Below, one piece after another: positions 24,502-33,027 of a stretch of DNA of 64,000 nucleotides. The translations under genes and the position numbers were made by a program. A model generated the notes under the pieces. That model was not told the DNA's origin. It ran no database searches and was given only the letters and a program-made list of their open reading frames with translations. Origin of the DNA: Streptomyces sp. NBC_01446 (lineage in GTDB: Bacteria; Actinomycetota; Actinomycetes; Streptomycetales; Streptomycetaceae). The stretch covers positions 744,001 through 808,000 of the forward strand of contig NZ_JAPEPO010000003.1 in NCBI RefSeq assembly GCF_026340095.1, given 5' to 3'. Each line of letters opens with the position of its first letter. The first letter of the stretch is position 1.

Positions 24502-25980
24502 ATGGCAGACCCGCACCCGGTCATCCCCGGGTTCCACCCGGACCCCAGCGTCTGCCGCGTCGGCGACGACTACTACCTCGCGTGCTCGAGCTTCGAGTAC
24601 GTCCCCGGGGTGCCGCTCTTCCACAGTCGCGACCTGGTGCACTGGCGGCAGATCGGCAACGTCCTCGACCGGCCCGGCCAGTTGCGGCTGCCCTGGGACA
24701 CACCCTCTTCCGCCGGGATCTACGCGCCCACGCTGCGCCACCACGACGGCCGCTTCTGGCTGATCGTCACCAATGTGAGCGAGGACGGCGGCAATCTGCT
24801 CGTCTCCGCGACCGACCCGGCGGGCCCCTGGTCGGACCCGGTCCCGCTGCCCGGTGTCCCCGGCATCGACCCCGATCTCGCCTGGGACGAGGACGGCGCG
24901 TGCTGGGTCACGGTCGCCGGGATCTCCCAGGTCCGCATCGACCCGTACACCGGCGAGACGTTCGGCGAGCCGCGCCCGCTGTGGTCCGGAACGCCGGGCG
25001 CCAAGGCTCCGGAGGCGCCGCACCTGTACCACGTGGGTGACCATTGGTACCTGCTGATCGCCGAGGGCGGCACCGAGCGTGGGCATGCCGTGTCCGTGGC
25101 CCGCGGCCCCGCGCCCACCGGCCCCTTCGAACCTTGTCCGGCCAATCCGGTCCTGACCCACCGCAGCACCGATGAACCCGTCCAGAACACCGGGCACGCC
25201 GATCTGGTGCAGGCGCCCGACGGCACGTGGTGGATGGTGTTCCTCGGGGTGCGGCCGCGCGGCGGCACCCCCGGCTGGCACGTGCTCGGCCGCGAGACCT
25301 TCCTCGCGCCGGTGACCTGGGAGGACGGCTGGCCGGTCGTCGGCCCGCCCGCGACGGGCGGCCCCGCGCCCGCCTCCGCCGAACCCTTCACGGACGACTT
25401 CGACGACACCGATCTGCAGCCCTGCTGGATCTCGCTCCGTCACCGCTCCCCGCGGCACTGCACCACGAAGGAACGGCCGGGTCGGCTGACGCTGCACGCC
25501 CTCGGGGACGGCCTCGACGCCGGCGACGTCACCTTCGTGGGCCACCGGCAGCAGCACCTCTCCTGCCGCGTCCGCACCCACCTCGACCCGGCGGACGGCA
25601 CCGCAGGCCTCGCGGTCCGGCTCGACGAGCGGCACCACTACGAGATCGAGGCCGACGCCGCCGAAGTACGGGTGATCGCCCGCGTCGGGCCGCTGCGCAC
25701 CGTGGTGGCCTCTACCTCCCGGGCGACGGCCGGCGGGCCGCTCGTTCTCGGCGTCGACGTGGCCTGCACGGACAGCCCTCGCGACGCGCGCACCGGCCCT
25801 GACACGCTCACGTTCGGAGTCGAGGAGCAGGACGGCACGTTCACCGCCCTCGCGGCCCTCGACGGCCGCTATCTGTCGACCGAGGTCGCCGGCGGGTTCA
25901 CCGGCCGCGTCATCGGCCTGTACGCCGCGACCGGCACCGCCCACTTCGACTGGTTTCGCTACGAACCGCTCGCCATCTGA
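24502..25980 (+). CDS. GH43 beta-xylosidase/alpha-L-arabinofuranosidase, intracellular
   Basis: 492 residues, GGGAG eleven bases before ATG. Five-bladed propeller at residues 1-300 with the GH43 triad: Asp14 in GFHPDPSV (base), Asp123 in GIDPDLAWD (pKa modulator) and Glu171 in KAPEAPHLY (acid). The C-terminal ~190 residues (DDFDDTDLQPCWISLRHRS...DWFRYEPL) are the beta-sandwich of XynB-type members. No signal peptide. In this locus it would remove arabinose, or terminal xylose, from imported oligosaccharides; GH43 arabinofuranosidases serve that role in Bacteroides xyloglucan loci. First gene of an operon with the GH5 enzyme, behind the operator at 24469. Confidence 0.88.
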   Translation: MADPHPVIPGFHPDPSVCRVGDDYYLACSSFEYVPGVPLFHSRDLVHWRQIGNVLDRPGQLRLPWDTPSSAGIYAPTLRHHDGRFWLIVTNVSEDGGNLLVSATDPAGPWSDPVPLPGVPGIDPDLAWDEDGACWVTVAGISQVRIDPYTGETFGEPRPLWSGTPGAKAPEAPHLYHVGDHWYLLIAEGGTERGHAVSVARGPAPTGPFEPCPANPVLTHRSTDEPVQNTGHADLVQAPDGTWWMVFLGVRPRGGTPGWHVLGRETFLAPVTWEDGWPVVGPPATGGPAPASAEPFTDDFDDTDLQPCWISLRHRSPRHCTTKERPGRLTLHALGDGLDAGDVTFVGHRQQHLSCRVRTHLDPADGTAGLAVRLDERHHYEIEADAAEVRVIARVGPLRTVVASTSRATAGGPLVLGVDVACTDSPRDARTGPDTLTFGVEEQDGTFTALAALDGRYLSTEVAGGFTGRVIGLYAATGTAHFDWFRYEPLAI

Positions 25981-26030
25981 ACCCGACCGCCGGCCGGAGC
26001 CACTGAACTCAGCAGCTGAAGGGGACCCGT

Positions 26031-27755
26031 ATGAGACAAGCACGGAGCCGCAGACGCCGCGTCGGATGGGTGGCGGGCCTCTTTCTGGCCTTGACCTCCA
26101 CCGTCGGCACCTCCCAGACCGGGGCTGTGGCGGCCGCCCGCCCCGCTCCCTCCGCGACCGTCTCCGCCATGCACACCGTCGCCGCCATGCAGCCCAGCTG
26201 GAACCTGGGCAACACCCTCGACGCCATCCCCGACGAGACGTCCTGGGGAAACCCGCCGGTCACCAAGGAGCTCTTCGACACCGTCAAGAGCCAGGGTTTC
26301 CGCAGCGTGCGCATCCCCGTCACCTGGGGCAACCACCAGTCGGCGCAGGCGCCTTACACGGTCGACGCCGCGTTCCTGAGCCGGGTTCGGCAGGTGGTCG
26401 ACTGGGCGCAGGCGGACGGTCTGCGCGTCGTGCTGAACGTGCACCACGACTCCTGGCAGTGGATCAACAAGATGGCCACCGACCACGACCAGGTGCTCGC
26501 CCGCTACGACGCGACCTGGCAGCAGATCGCCACCGCGTTCAAGGACGAACCGCGCACGCTGCTCTTCGAGAGCATCAACGAACCGGCCTTCGACAACGCC
26601 GACGACGTCCACAAGATGGAGCTGGTCGACGAGCTCAACACCTCGTTCCACAGGATCGTGCGCGCGTCGGGCGGCACGAACGCGCAGCGCCTCCTCGTCC
26701 TGCCCACCGTCGGCGCCACCCCGGACCAGACCCTCATGGACGACCTGGCAGCCACCATCGACGTGCTCCACGACCCCAACTTGGTCGCGACCGTGCACTA
26801 TTACAGCTTCTGGCCGTTCAGTGTGAACATCGCCGGCTACACCCGCTTCGACGCCACCGTCCAGCAGGACATGACCGACGCCTTCGCGCGGATGCACGAC
26901 ACGTTCGTCGCCAAGGGTATTCCGGTGTATCTCGGCGAGTACGGACTCCTGAGCTACCCGGACTACACGCACCAGGACTACGTCGAGCGCGGCGAGGCCC
27001 TGAAGTACTTCGAGGCGCTCGGCCACACGGCCCGCGTCAACGGCGTCACCACCGCGCTGTGGGACCCGTTCTCGCTGCTGAACCGCGAGACGCTGCAGTG
27101 GCGCGACCCCGTCCTGTTCGCCCTCGTCAAGTCGAGCTGGACGACGCGCTCGGGCACTGCTTCGGCGGATACGGTGTATGTCCGCAAGGCCGGCCCGGTC
27201 ACCGACCAGTCGCTCACCATGAACCTCAACGGCACGTCGTTCAGGGGACTTTGGCAGGGCGGCACCAAGCTCGCCCAGGGCGCCGACTACACCGTGTCCC
27301 GTGACCGACTCACACTGACAGCGGCCGCGCTGACCCGGCTGACGGGGGACCGCGCGTACGGGGTGAACGCGACGCTTCAGGCCCGGTTCTCGTCCGGCGT
27401 GCCGTGGCGGATCGACGTGACGACGTACGACCCGCCTGTCCTCGCGGGCGCGACGGGGACGACCGGCTCCTTCGCGGCCCCCGCCCAGTTCCGGGGCGAC
27501 TCCCTGGCTACCATGGAGGCCAGATACGCCGACGGCACCAACGCGGGTCCGGCCGACTGGACTTCGTACCAGCAGTTCGGCGCCGCGTTCGCCCCGGACT
27601 ACGACGGCGGCACGCTCAGGCTCACGGCCGACTTCCTGAACTCCCTCAAGGACGGTGTGCCGGTGACTCTCACCTTCCATTTCTGGAGCGGCGCCTCCGT
27701 CACGTACCACGTGACCCGGTCGGGAGACACAGTGACAGGCACCGCCGCCTCCTGA
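26031..27755 (+). CDS. Secreted GH5 endo-beta-1,4-glucanase/xyloglucanase with CBM_X2 tail
   Basis: 574 residues. Arg-rich Sec signal peptide (cut near residue 35), GH5 barrel at ~45-370 opening with SWNLGNTLDA, the hallmark of subfamily 4, with Glu184 in SINEP (acid/base) and Glu303 in LGEYG (nucleophile), plus VHHDSWQW and HYYSFWPF. Residues ~380-470 (VRKAGPVTDQSLTMNLNGTSFRGL...GADYTVSRDRLTLTAAAL) are a CBM_X2/X2-like Ig module; ~470-574 is another beta module of similar make-up. GH5_4 enzymes often cut xyloglucan. Outside the cell it would start backbone cleavage. 50 bases after the GH43 gene, so co-transcribed. Confidence 0.9.
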   Translation: MRQARSRRRRVGWVAGLFLALTSTVGTSQTGAVAAARPAPSATVSAMHTVAAMQPSWNLGNTLDAIPDETSWGNPPVTKELFDTVKSQGFRSVRIPVTWGNHQSAQAPYTVDAAFLSRVRQVVDWAQADGLRVVLNVHHDSWQWINKMATDHDQVLARYDATWQQIATAFKDEPRTLLFESINEPAFDNADDVHKMELVDELNTSFHRIVRASGGTNAQRLLVLPTVGATPDQTLMDDLAATIDVLHDPNLVATVHYYSFWPFSVNIAGYTRFDATVQQDMTDAFARMHDTFVAKGIPVYLGEYGLLSYPDYTHQDYVERGEALKYFEALGHTARVNGVTTALWDPFSLLNRETLQWRDPVLFALVKSSWTTRSGTASADTVYVRKAGPVTDQSLTMNLNGTSFRGLWQGGTKLAQGADYTVSRDRLTLTAAALTRLTGDRAYGVNATLQARFSSGVPWRIDVTTYDPPVLAGATGTTGSFAAPAQFRGDSLATMEARYADGTNAGPADWTSYQQFGAAFAPDYDGGTLRLTADFLNSLKDGVPVTLTFHFWSGASVTYHVTRSGDTVTGTAAS

Positions 27756-27773
27756 CCGACCACGTCGGAAGGG

Positions 27774-29999
27774 CTACAACTCCCTTACCTCGTAAAGGGG
27801 TTCCGTCCCCGTCACCTCCACCGTGATCGCCCCGTCGACGGCGTCCCGGCGGACCCGGTACGCGGCGGCGGGGCTCCCGTCGTGGTCCGGCACCGTCACG
27901 GTCACGTCTCGCGCGCCCGGCGCGACGAGCAGGGTGACGCCGTCGGTCCAGTCGCCGTCGGGGCGCCCGTCGTCCGCGCCGAGCGGGACGACCGCACCGG
28001 GACGGACGAACAGCGGCAGGCTGTCGAAGCCGTGGGTCTCGCGCAGCCAGCGCCCGCCCTCGACCCGCTCCGCCGTCAGCAGCCGCGTCCACGTGCCCTC
28101 GGGCAGATAGAACTCGACGTCGCCGTCCGCCGAGAACACCGGCGCGACGAGCAGGTCGGGGCCGAGCATGTACTGGCGGTCCAGGACCCGGCACGTGGGG
28201 TCGTCCGGGAAGTCGAGGAGCATCGGGCGCATCACGGGTACGCCGGTGCGGTGCGCCTCGACCGCCGCCCCGTACAGGTACGGCATGAGGCGGTGCTTGA
28301 GGCGCGTGAACTTCCGTGCCACGTCCACCGCTTCCTCGCCGAACGCCCACGGCACCCGGTACGAGACATTGCCGTGCAGGCGGCTGTGCGAGGAGAGCAG
28401 GCCGAAGGCGAGCCAGCGCTTGAAGACGGCCGGGTCGGGGGTGCCCTCGAAGCCGCCGATGTCGTGCGACCAGAAGCCGAAGCCCGACAAGGACAGGGAG
28501 AGGCCGCCGCGCAGCGATTCCGTCATCGCCGTGAACGAGGCGAAGCAGTCACCGCCCCAGTGCACCGGGAACTGCTGGCCGCCGGCCGTCGCCGAGCGGG
28601 CGAAGACGACCGCCTCTCCGCTGCCGCGCTCCTTCTCCAGCAGCTCGAAGACGGTGCGGTTGTAGAGGTGCGCGTAGTAGTTGTGCATGCGCGCGGGGTC
28701 GGAGCCGTCGTGCCAGACGACGTCGGTCGGAACGCGTTCGCCGAAGTCCGTCTTGAAGCTGTCGACGCCCATGTCGAGCAGGCCGCGCAGCTTGCCCGCG
28801 TACCAGTCGCGCGCGCCCGGGTTGGTGAAGTCGACGAGCGCCATGCCGGGCTGCCACAGGTCCCACTGCCAGACGTCGCCGTTCGGCTTGCGGACCAGAT
28901 GGCCCAACGCCAGTCCCTCGTCGAAGAGTGGGGACTTCTGGGCGATGTACGGGTTGATCCACATGCTGATGCGCAGCCCGCGTGCCTTGAGGCGGCGCAG
29001 CATGCCGACCGGGTCGGGGAAGACGTCCGGGTCCCAGGTGAAGTCGGACCATTGGTACTCGCGCATCCAGAAGCAGTCGAAGTGGAAGACGGTGAGCGGG
29101 ATGTCGCGCTCGGCCATGCCGTCGACGAACGACGTGACCGTCTCCTCGTCGTACTCGGTGCAGAAGGAGGTGGTGAGCCACAGGCCGAACGACCAGGCCG
29201 GCGGGAGGGCGGGGCGGCCGGTGAGCGCGGTGTAGCGGCGCAGCACGTCTTTCGGGGTCGGGCCCGCGACGACGTAGAACTCGATCGATTGGTCCTCGAC
29301 GCTGAACTGGAGCTGGCCGACGGACTCCGTGCCGATCTCGTAGCCGACCTTCCCGGGGTGGTTGACGAGGACGCCGTAGCCGTGGGAGGAGAGGTGGAAC
29401 GGGACGTTCTTGTAGGCCTGTTCGCTGCTGGTGCCGCCGTCGGCCTGCCAGATGTCCACCGTCTGGCCGTTCTTGACGAACGGGGTGAAGCGTTCGCCGA
29501 GGCCGTAGATGTGCTCGCCGATGCCGAGAGCGAGCTGGGCGACCATGTGGTGGGCGCCGTCGGGGGTGGTGGCGAAGGCGGTGCCCTTGCCCTCAACGGC
29601 CGTCAGTCGGCGTCCTGTTGTGGAGTCGAGGAATTCCAGTCCCCACTCCCCTGCCGTGTCCAGGCGGACGGTGAGCGGGCCCGTCGTCAGCTCGGTGACC
29701 GTGCCCTCGCGGGTCACCTGCGCGCCGGCGCCGCCTTCGGCGGGCAGCAGCTCGAAGTCGGGGCCCCGGTGCCGCTTGCCGGCGTGGTGGGTGAAGCGGA
29801 CGCCGATGACGCCCTCGGCGGGGGCGAAGCAGTCGACCGTGATCAGTGGCTGGTTGAGGGTGTCGCCGCGGTCGCGGACGTGCCGGACGGCGGCATAGGC
29901 GGTGAACCGGTCGTCGGCGGCCAGGATCTGGCGGACCTCGGTGGCGTATGCGGCGTGGACCCCTTCGCGCATCAGCCAGAAACCGTCGGTGAACTTCAT
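27774..29999 (-). CDS. yicI: GH31 alpha-xylosidase, intracellular
   Basis: 741 residues, close to E. coli YicI (772). N-terminal beta-sandwich (MKFTDGFWLMREGV is the alpha-xylosidase start), barrel from ~265. Nucleophile Asp418 in SFKTDFGER and acid/base Asp484 in VHWGGDC match YicI Asp416 and Asp482; WLTTSFCTEYDEETV and DCFWMREYQWSDFTWDP are further alpha-xylosidase motifs. It removes the non-reducing alpha-1,6-xylose from xyloglucan oligosaccharides in the cytoplasm. Its ATG overlaps the GH3 stop as ATGA, so the pair works in turn: xylose off, then glucose off. Convergent with the GH5 gene, 18 bases apart. Confidence 0.94.
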   Translation of the reverse strand: MKFTDGFWLMREGVHAAYATEVRQILAADDRFTAYAAVRHVRDRGDTLNQPLITVDCFAPAEGVIGVRFTHHAGKRHRGPDFELLPAEGGAGAQVTREGTVTELTTGPLTVRLDTAGEWGLEFLDSTTGRRLTAVEGKGTAFATTPDGAHHMVAQLALGIGEHIYGLGERFTPFVKNGQTVDIWQADGGTSSEQAYKNVPFHLSSHGYGVLVNHPGKVGYEIGTESVGQLQFSVEDQSIEFYVVAGPTPKDVLRRYTALTGRPALPPAWSFGLWLTTSFCTEYDEETVTSFVDGMAERDIPLTVFHFDCFWMREYQWSDFTWDPDVFPDPVGMLRRLKARGLRISMWINPYIAQKSPLFDEGLALGHLVRKPNGDVWQWDLWQPGMALVDFTNPGARDWYAGKLRGLLDMGVDSFKTDFGERVPTDVVWHDGSDPARMHNYYAHLYNRTVFELLEKERGSGEAVVFARSATAGGQQFPVHWGGDCFASFTAMTESLRGGLSLSLSGFGFWSHDIGGFEGTPDPAVFKRWLAFGLLSSHSRLHGNVSYRVPWAFGEEAVDVARKFTRLKHRLMPYLYGAAVEAHRTGVPVMRPMLLDFPDDPTCRVLDRQYMLGPDLLVAPVFSADGDVEFYLPEGTWTRLLTAERVEGGRWLRETHGFDSLPLFVRPGAVVPLGADDGRPDGDWTDGVTLLVAPGARDVTVTVPDHDGSPAAAYRVRRDAVDGAITVEVTGTEPLYEVREL

Positions 30000-32818
30000 A
30001 CGGTGGTCCCCCGTGGGATGAAGGTGAGCCGGGCCAGACGGACCTCGCCGCCGAGGCGCACGCGCAGGTCACGTACTCCGCGGGCGGTGAAGTCGGCGTC
30101 CAGTGTGACGTAGTTGTACGGGCCACCGGTTGCCGGGACGGTGACCGTGCCGCCGTCCCCGATCGCGACGGTGCCCGCGCCCGCGACCGTCACGCGCACT
30201 GCGCTGACTCCGTTGGTGCCGAGGTCGCAGGCGTTGTAGAGGAGTTCGGCGTCGGGTCCGGTCGCGGTGACGGCGTCGCCGGACGTCTTCGTGCGGTCGA
30301 CGATCGCCGTGTCGCGCTGTTCGTCGTACGCCGCCGCGTCCAGGCCGTCGACGAGCACAGGCCGGGGCGCGGGCTTGTCGCCGTCGAGGGTCAGGCGCGC
30401 GGTGAGGCGGATGTCCTCGCTGGAGGCGCCGACGAGGAGTTCGTACGTGCCCGAGGTGACGCTCCAGCGGCCGCGGGCGACGTCCCAGTGGCCGAGGTCG
30501 GCGACGGGCACGGAGAACGTGACGCGCTGCGACGCCCCCGGCTCGAGGGCGATGCGGCGGTGCGCGAGGAGCTGGCGGCGCGGGCGCGGCACGGGCATGC
30601 CGAGCGGGCGGACGTACAGCTGCGGGACCTCGTCGGCCGGGGTGGTGCCGGTGTTGGTGACGGTGAAGGTGCACTCAAGTGTGTCCGCGCCTCGGTGCAC
30701 GAAGAGTCCGTCGTAGTCGAACGAGGCGTAGGACAGGCCGTGTCCGAAGGGGTACAGCGGTGTGCCCTCGAAGTAGAGGTAGGTCTGGCGGGAGCCGATG
30801 ACGTCGTAGTCGAGCAGGTCCGGCAGGTCGCTGTCGACGGCGTACCAGGTCTGCGGGAGGCGTCCGGCGGGGCTGACGTCGCCCGCGAGGACCCGGGCGA
30901 GGGCACGGCCGGCGGCCTGTCCGCCGTGGGCGGTCCACAGCAGGGCGGGGAGTTCGGTGTCCGCGTCGGGCACGGCGTAGGGGTAAGCGCCGATCAGGGC
31001 CAGGGCGGTGTTCGGGTTGGCGGCGCGGGCCGCTCGCCACAGCCGGTCCTGGTGGTCGGGGAGGGCGAGGGTCGTACGGTCCTCGGTCTCTCGGCCGTTG
31101 ATGTGCGGGTCGTTGCCCGCGACGACGATCACCACGTCGGCGTCGGCGGCTGCCCGTGCCACGGCGTCGGCGCCGCGCTCCACGTACTCCACCTGGAATG
31201 CCGTGCCCTGCTCGGCAACCTTCACGCCGTCGGCGGCGACAGCGACGTACCGGCCGGTGCCCGTGTGCCTCAGGAGGTGAGCGTTTCCGTGCCGTTCCAG
31301 GGTGTACGTCTCCTGGACGACCCAGCCGCCGGGCTGCTCGGCGGACGCCCGCACGAAGCCGTCCTCGGCGACGGACAGGTAGCGTCCGTCGGGTGCGCGC
31401 AGGGTGAGCAGGTCGTTCCCCCAGTCGACGAGGGCGAGTTCGGTGCCCGATTCGGTGGCGGTGGTGAGCGGCGGGAGGTCGGTACGGCCGGCGAGGAGGG
31501 CGGGGTCGAGGGCACCCTCGGCACCGGGCACGCTCGCGTCGGCGTCGCTCTCGGGCACGTACAGCCATCCGGCGTCGCAGCGCAGCCGCACCCGGTCCAC
31601 GCCCTCCGCGAAGGTGACGTGCTCGGTGCCGAACCGCTCGCAGAGGCCGTCGAGCGGTGTGGAGCGGTGGATGAGGGTGCCGCTGTACCAGTCCGTCTTG
31701 CACTCGTCGGCGAGCAGGCCGACCAGGGCGATGTGGGCGGTGTCGGGCAGCGGCAGCAACCCGCCGTTCTTGAGCAGCACGACCGCCTGCTCGGCGGCCT
31801 CCTGCGCGAGGGTGCGGTGTTCCTCCGTGTCGAAGGCCCCGGCGCCTTCGAAGGGGTCGCGGTCCTCGAACTCGCCCAGGCGTAGCCGCACATCGAGCTG
31901 CCGGCGCACGGCGGTGTCGATGTCGGACTCGGAGATCAGGCCCTGGTCGAGGGCGCGGCGGATCCGCCCGGTGATCGTCGAGGAGTCGGTGCTGTGGTCG
32001 GTGAAGCTGTCGACGCCCGCGACGAGGGCGGCGGCGGTGGCCTCCTCGTGGGTGTCGAAGTAGTGCTCGGAGTCGACGAGGTTGCTGGGCGCGCCCGCGT
32101 CCGAGCACACGAGGAGTTCCTGGCCGGTCCAGGTCCGCAACTGCTCGCGCAGATAAGGCGATATGTGGTTGGGCCGACCGTTGACCAGGTTGTAGGCGGG
32201 CATGACGCCGGCGACGGCGCCCGCCTCGACGGGGGCGCGGAAGGCCTTGAGGTCGTACTCGTGCAGGACGCGGGGGCGGACGGAGGAGTTCGACGTGTCC
32301 CTGAGCGTCTCGTTGTTGTGGGCGAGCCAGTGCTTGAGGACGGGGGCGGTGCGCCAGTACGTGGGGTGGGTGCCGCGCAGGCCGCGCGTGTAGGCGGTGG
32401 CGATGGCGGCGGTGAGGTGCGGGTCTTCGGAGTAGCCCTCCTCGTTCCGGCCCCACAGCGGGTGGCGGAGCAGATTGACCGTGGGAGCCCAGACGTTGAG
32501 GCCGATCCGGTCGTCGTGCTCGCGCATCGCGCGGACCTCGGCGGAGACGGCGTCGCCGATCCGTCGCACCAGGTCGTCGTTCCAGGTCGCGCCGAGCCCG
32601 ACGGACTGCGGGAACACGGTGGCCGGGCCCATCCACGCGACGCCGTGCAGCGCCTCTTGCCCGGTGCGGAACGCGGCGAGGCCGACCCGCTCCACACCCG
32701 GCGTGAACTGGTGCAGCAGCGCGATGCGTTCGTCGAGGGTGAGCCGGGACAGCAGGTCGTCGACGCGCTTGTCCGTGGGCGGTGCCGCGTCCGGGTGGAG
32801 CGGGAGTCTTTCGGTCAC
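29996..32818 (-). CDS. GH3 beta-glucosidase with fascin-like insert and CBM6-like tail
   Basis: 940 residues from GTG at 32818. GH3 barrel at ~20-320 with KHWLAHNNE and the nucleophile region QELLVCSDAGA, where the family normally has SDW. The second domain (EQAVVLLKNGGLLPL) is interrupted at ~450-545 by a beta-trefoil-like stretch (LLTLRAPDGRYLSVAEDG...HTGTGRYVAVAADG) resembling fascin, then resumes (ADVVIVVAGNDP, GHGLSYASFDYDG), followed by an FnIII-like domain and a C-terminal beta-sandwich resembling CBM6 (~800-940). No signal peptide. It would remove glucose after the alpha-xylosidase. Divergent from the importer operon across a region with two operators. Confidence 0.88.
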   Translation of the reverse strand: MTERLPLHPDAAPPTDKRVDDLLSRLTLDERIALLHQFTPGVERVGLAAFRTGQEALHGVAWMGPATVFPQSVGLGATWNDDLVRRIGDAVSAEVRAMREHDDRIGLNVWAPTVNLLRHPLWGRNEEGYSEDPHLTAAIATAYTRGLRGTHPTYWRTAPVLKHWLAHNNETLRDTSNSSVRPRVLHEYDLKAFRAPVEAGAVAGVMPAYNLVNGRPNHISPYLREQLRTWTGQELLVCSDAGAPSNLVDSEHYFDTHEEATAAALVAGVDSFTDHSTDSSTITGRIRRALDQGLISESDIDTAVRRQLDVRLRLGEFEDRDPFEGAGAFDTEEHRTLAQEAAEQAVVLLKNGGLLPLPDTAHIALVGLLADECKTDWYSGTLIHRSTPLDGLCERFGTEHVTFAEGVDRVRLRCDAGWLYVPESDADASVPGAEGALDPALLAGRTDLPPLTTATESGTELALVDWGNDLLTLRAPDGRYLSVAEDGFVRASAEQPGGWVVQETYTLERHGNAHLLRHTGTGRYVAVAADGVKVAEQGTAFQVEYVERGADAVARAAADADVVIVVAGNDPHINGRETEDRTTLALPDHQDRLWRAARAANPNTALALIGAYPYAVPDADTELPALLWTAHGGQAAGRALARVLAGDVSPAGRLPQTWYAVDSDLPDLLDYDVIGSRQTYLYFEGTPLYPFGHGLSYASFDYDGLFVHRGADTLECTFTVTNTGTTPADEVPQLYVRPLGMPVPRPRRQLLAHRRIALEPGASQRVTFSVPVADLGHWDVARGRWSVTSGTYELLVGASSEDIRLTARLTLDGDKPAPRPVLVDGLDAAAYDEQRDTAIVDRTKTSGDAVTATGPDAELLYNACDLGTNGVSAVRVTVAGAGTVAIGDGGTVTVPATGGPYNYVTLDADFTARGVRDLRVRLGGEVRLARLTFIPRGTTV

Positions 32819-32853
32819 GTGCGGGTCCCTTGGCGAAGGAGGTCAGAAAATCT

Positions 32854-32867
32854 TCGAAGCGCTTCGA
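32854..32867. promoter_or_regulatory. LacI operator TCGAAGCGCTTCGA (GH3-GH31 side)
   Basis: Perfect palindrome 36 bases upstream of the GH3 start on the minus strand, in the 209-base divergent region shared with the importer operon. Confidence 0.85.
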
Positions 32868-32979
32868 TGCTCCGTAGTGAGGTCGGCAGGTGTCAAGTGG
32901 CTGACAGGAATCGCCCGTTCAGGAATTCCGTGCACCGGTCTTGTGACCGCGGAAGCGCTCCCTTAACCTCGCTGCAACA

Positions 32980-32993
32980 TCGAAGCGCTTCGA
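32980..32993. promoter_or_regulatory. LacI operator TCGAAGCGCTTCGA (importer side)
   Basis: Perfect palindrome 34 bases upstream of the binding-protein start. Together with the site at 32854 (centre spacing 126 bases, about 12 helical turns) it could allow looping by a LacI tetramer or paired dimers. A partial copy, GGAAGCGCTCCC, lies between them at 32951-32962. Confidence 0.85.
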
Positions 32994-33027
32994 CAAATGC
33001 GCAACGCGTTCCCGAAGGGTTACCGCA

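Noticed and set aside
27882..30113. 743-codon plus-strand open frame opposite the GH31 gene
   Set aside because: Shadow of the GH31 coding strand: codon bias is inverted, the sequence is Val/Glu/Arg-rich without any domain, and the GH31 motifs on the other strand are complete.
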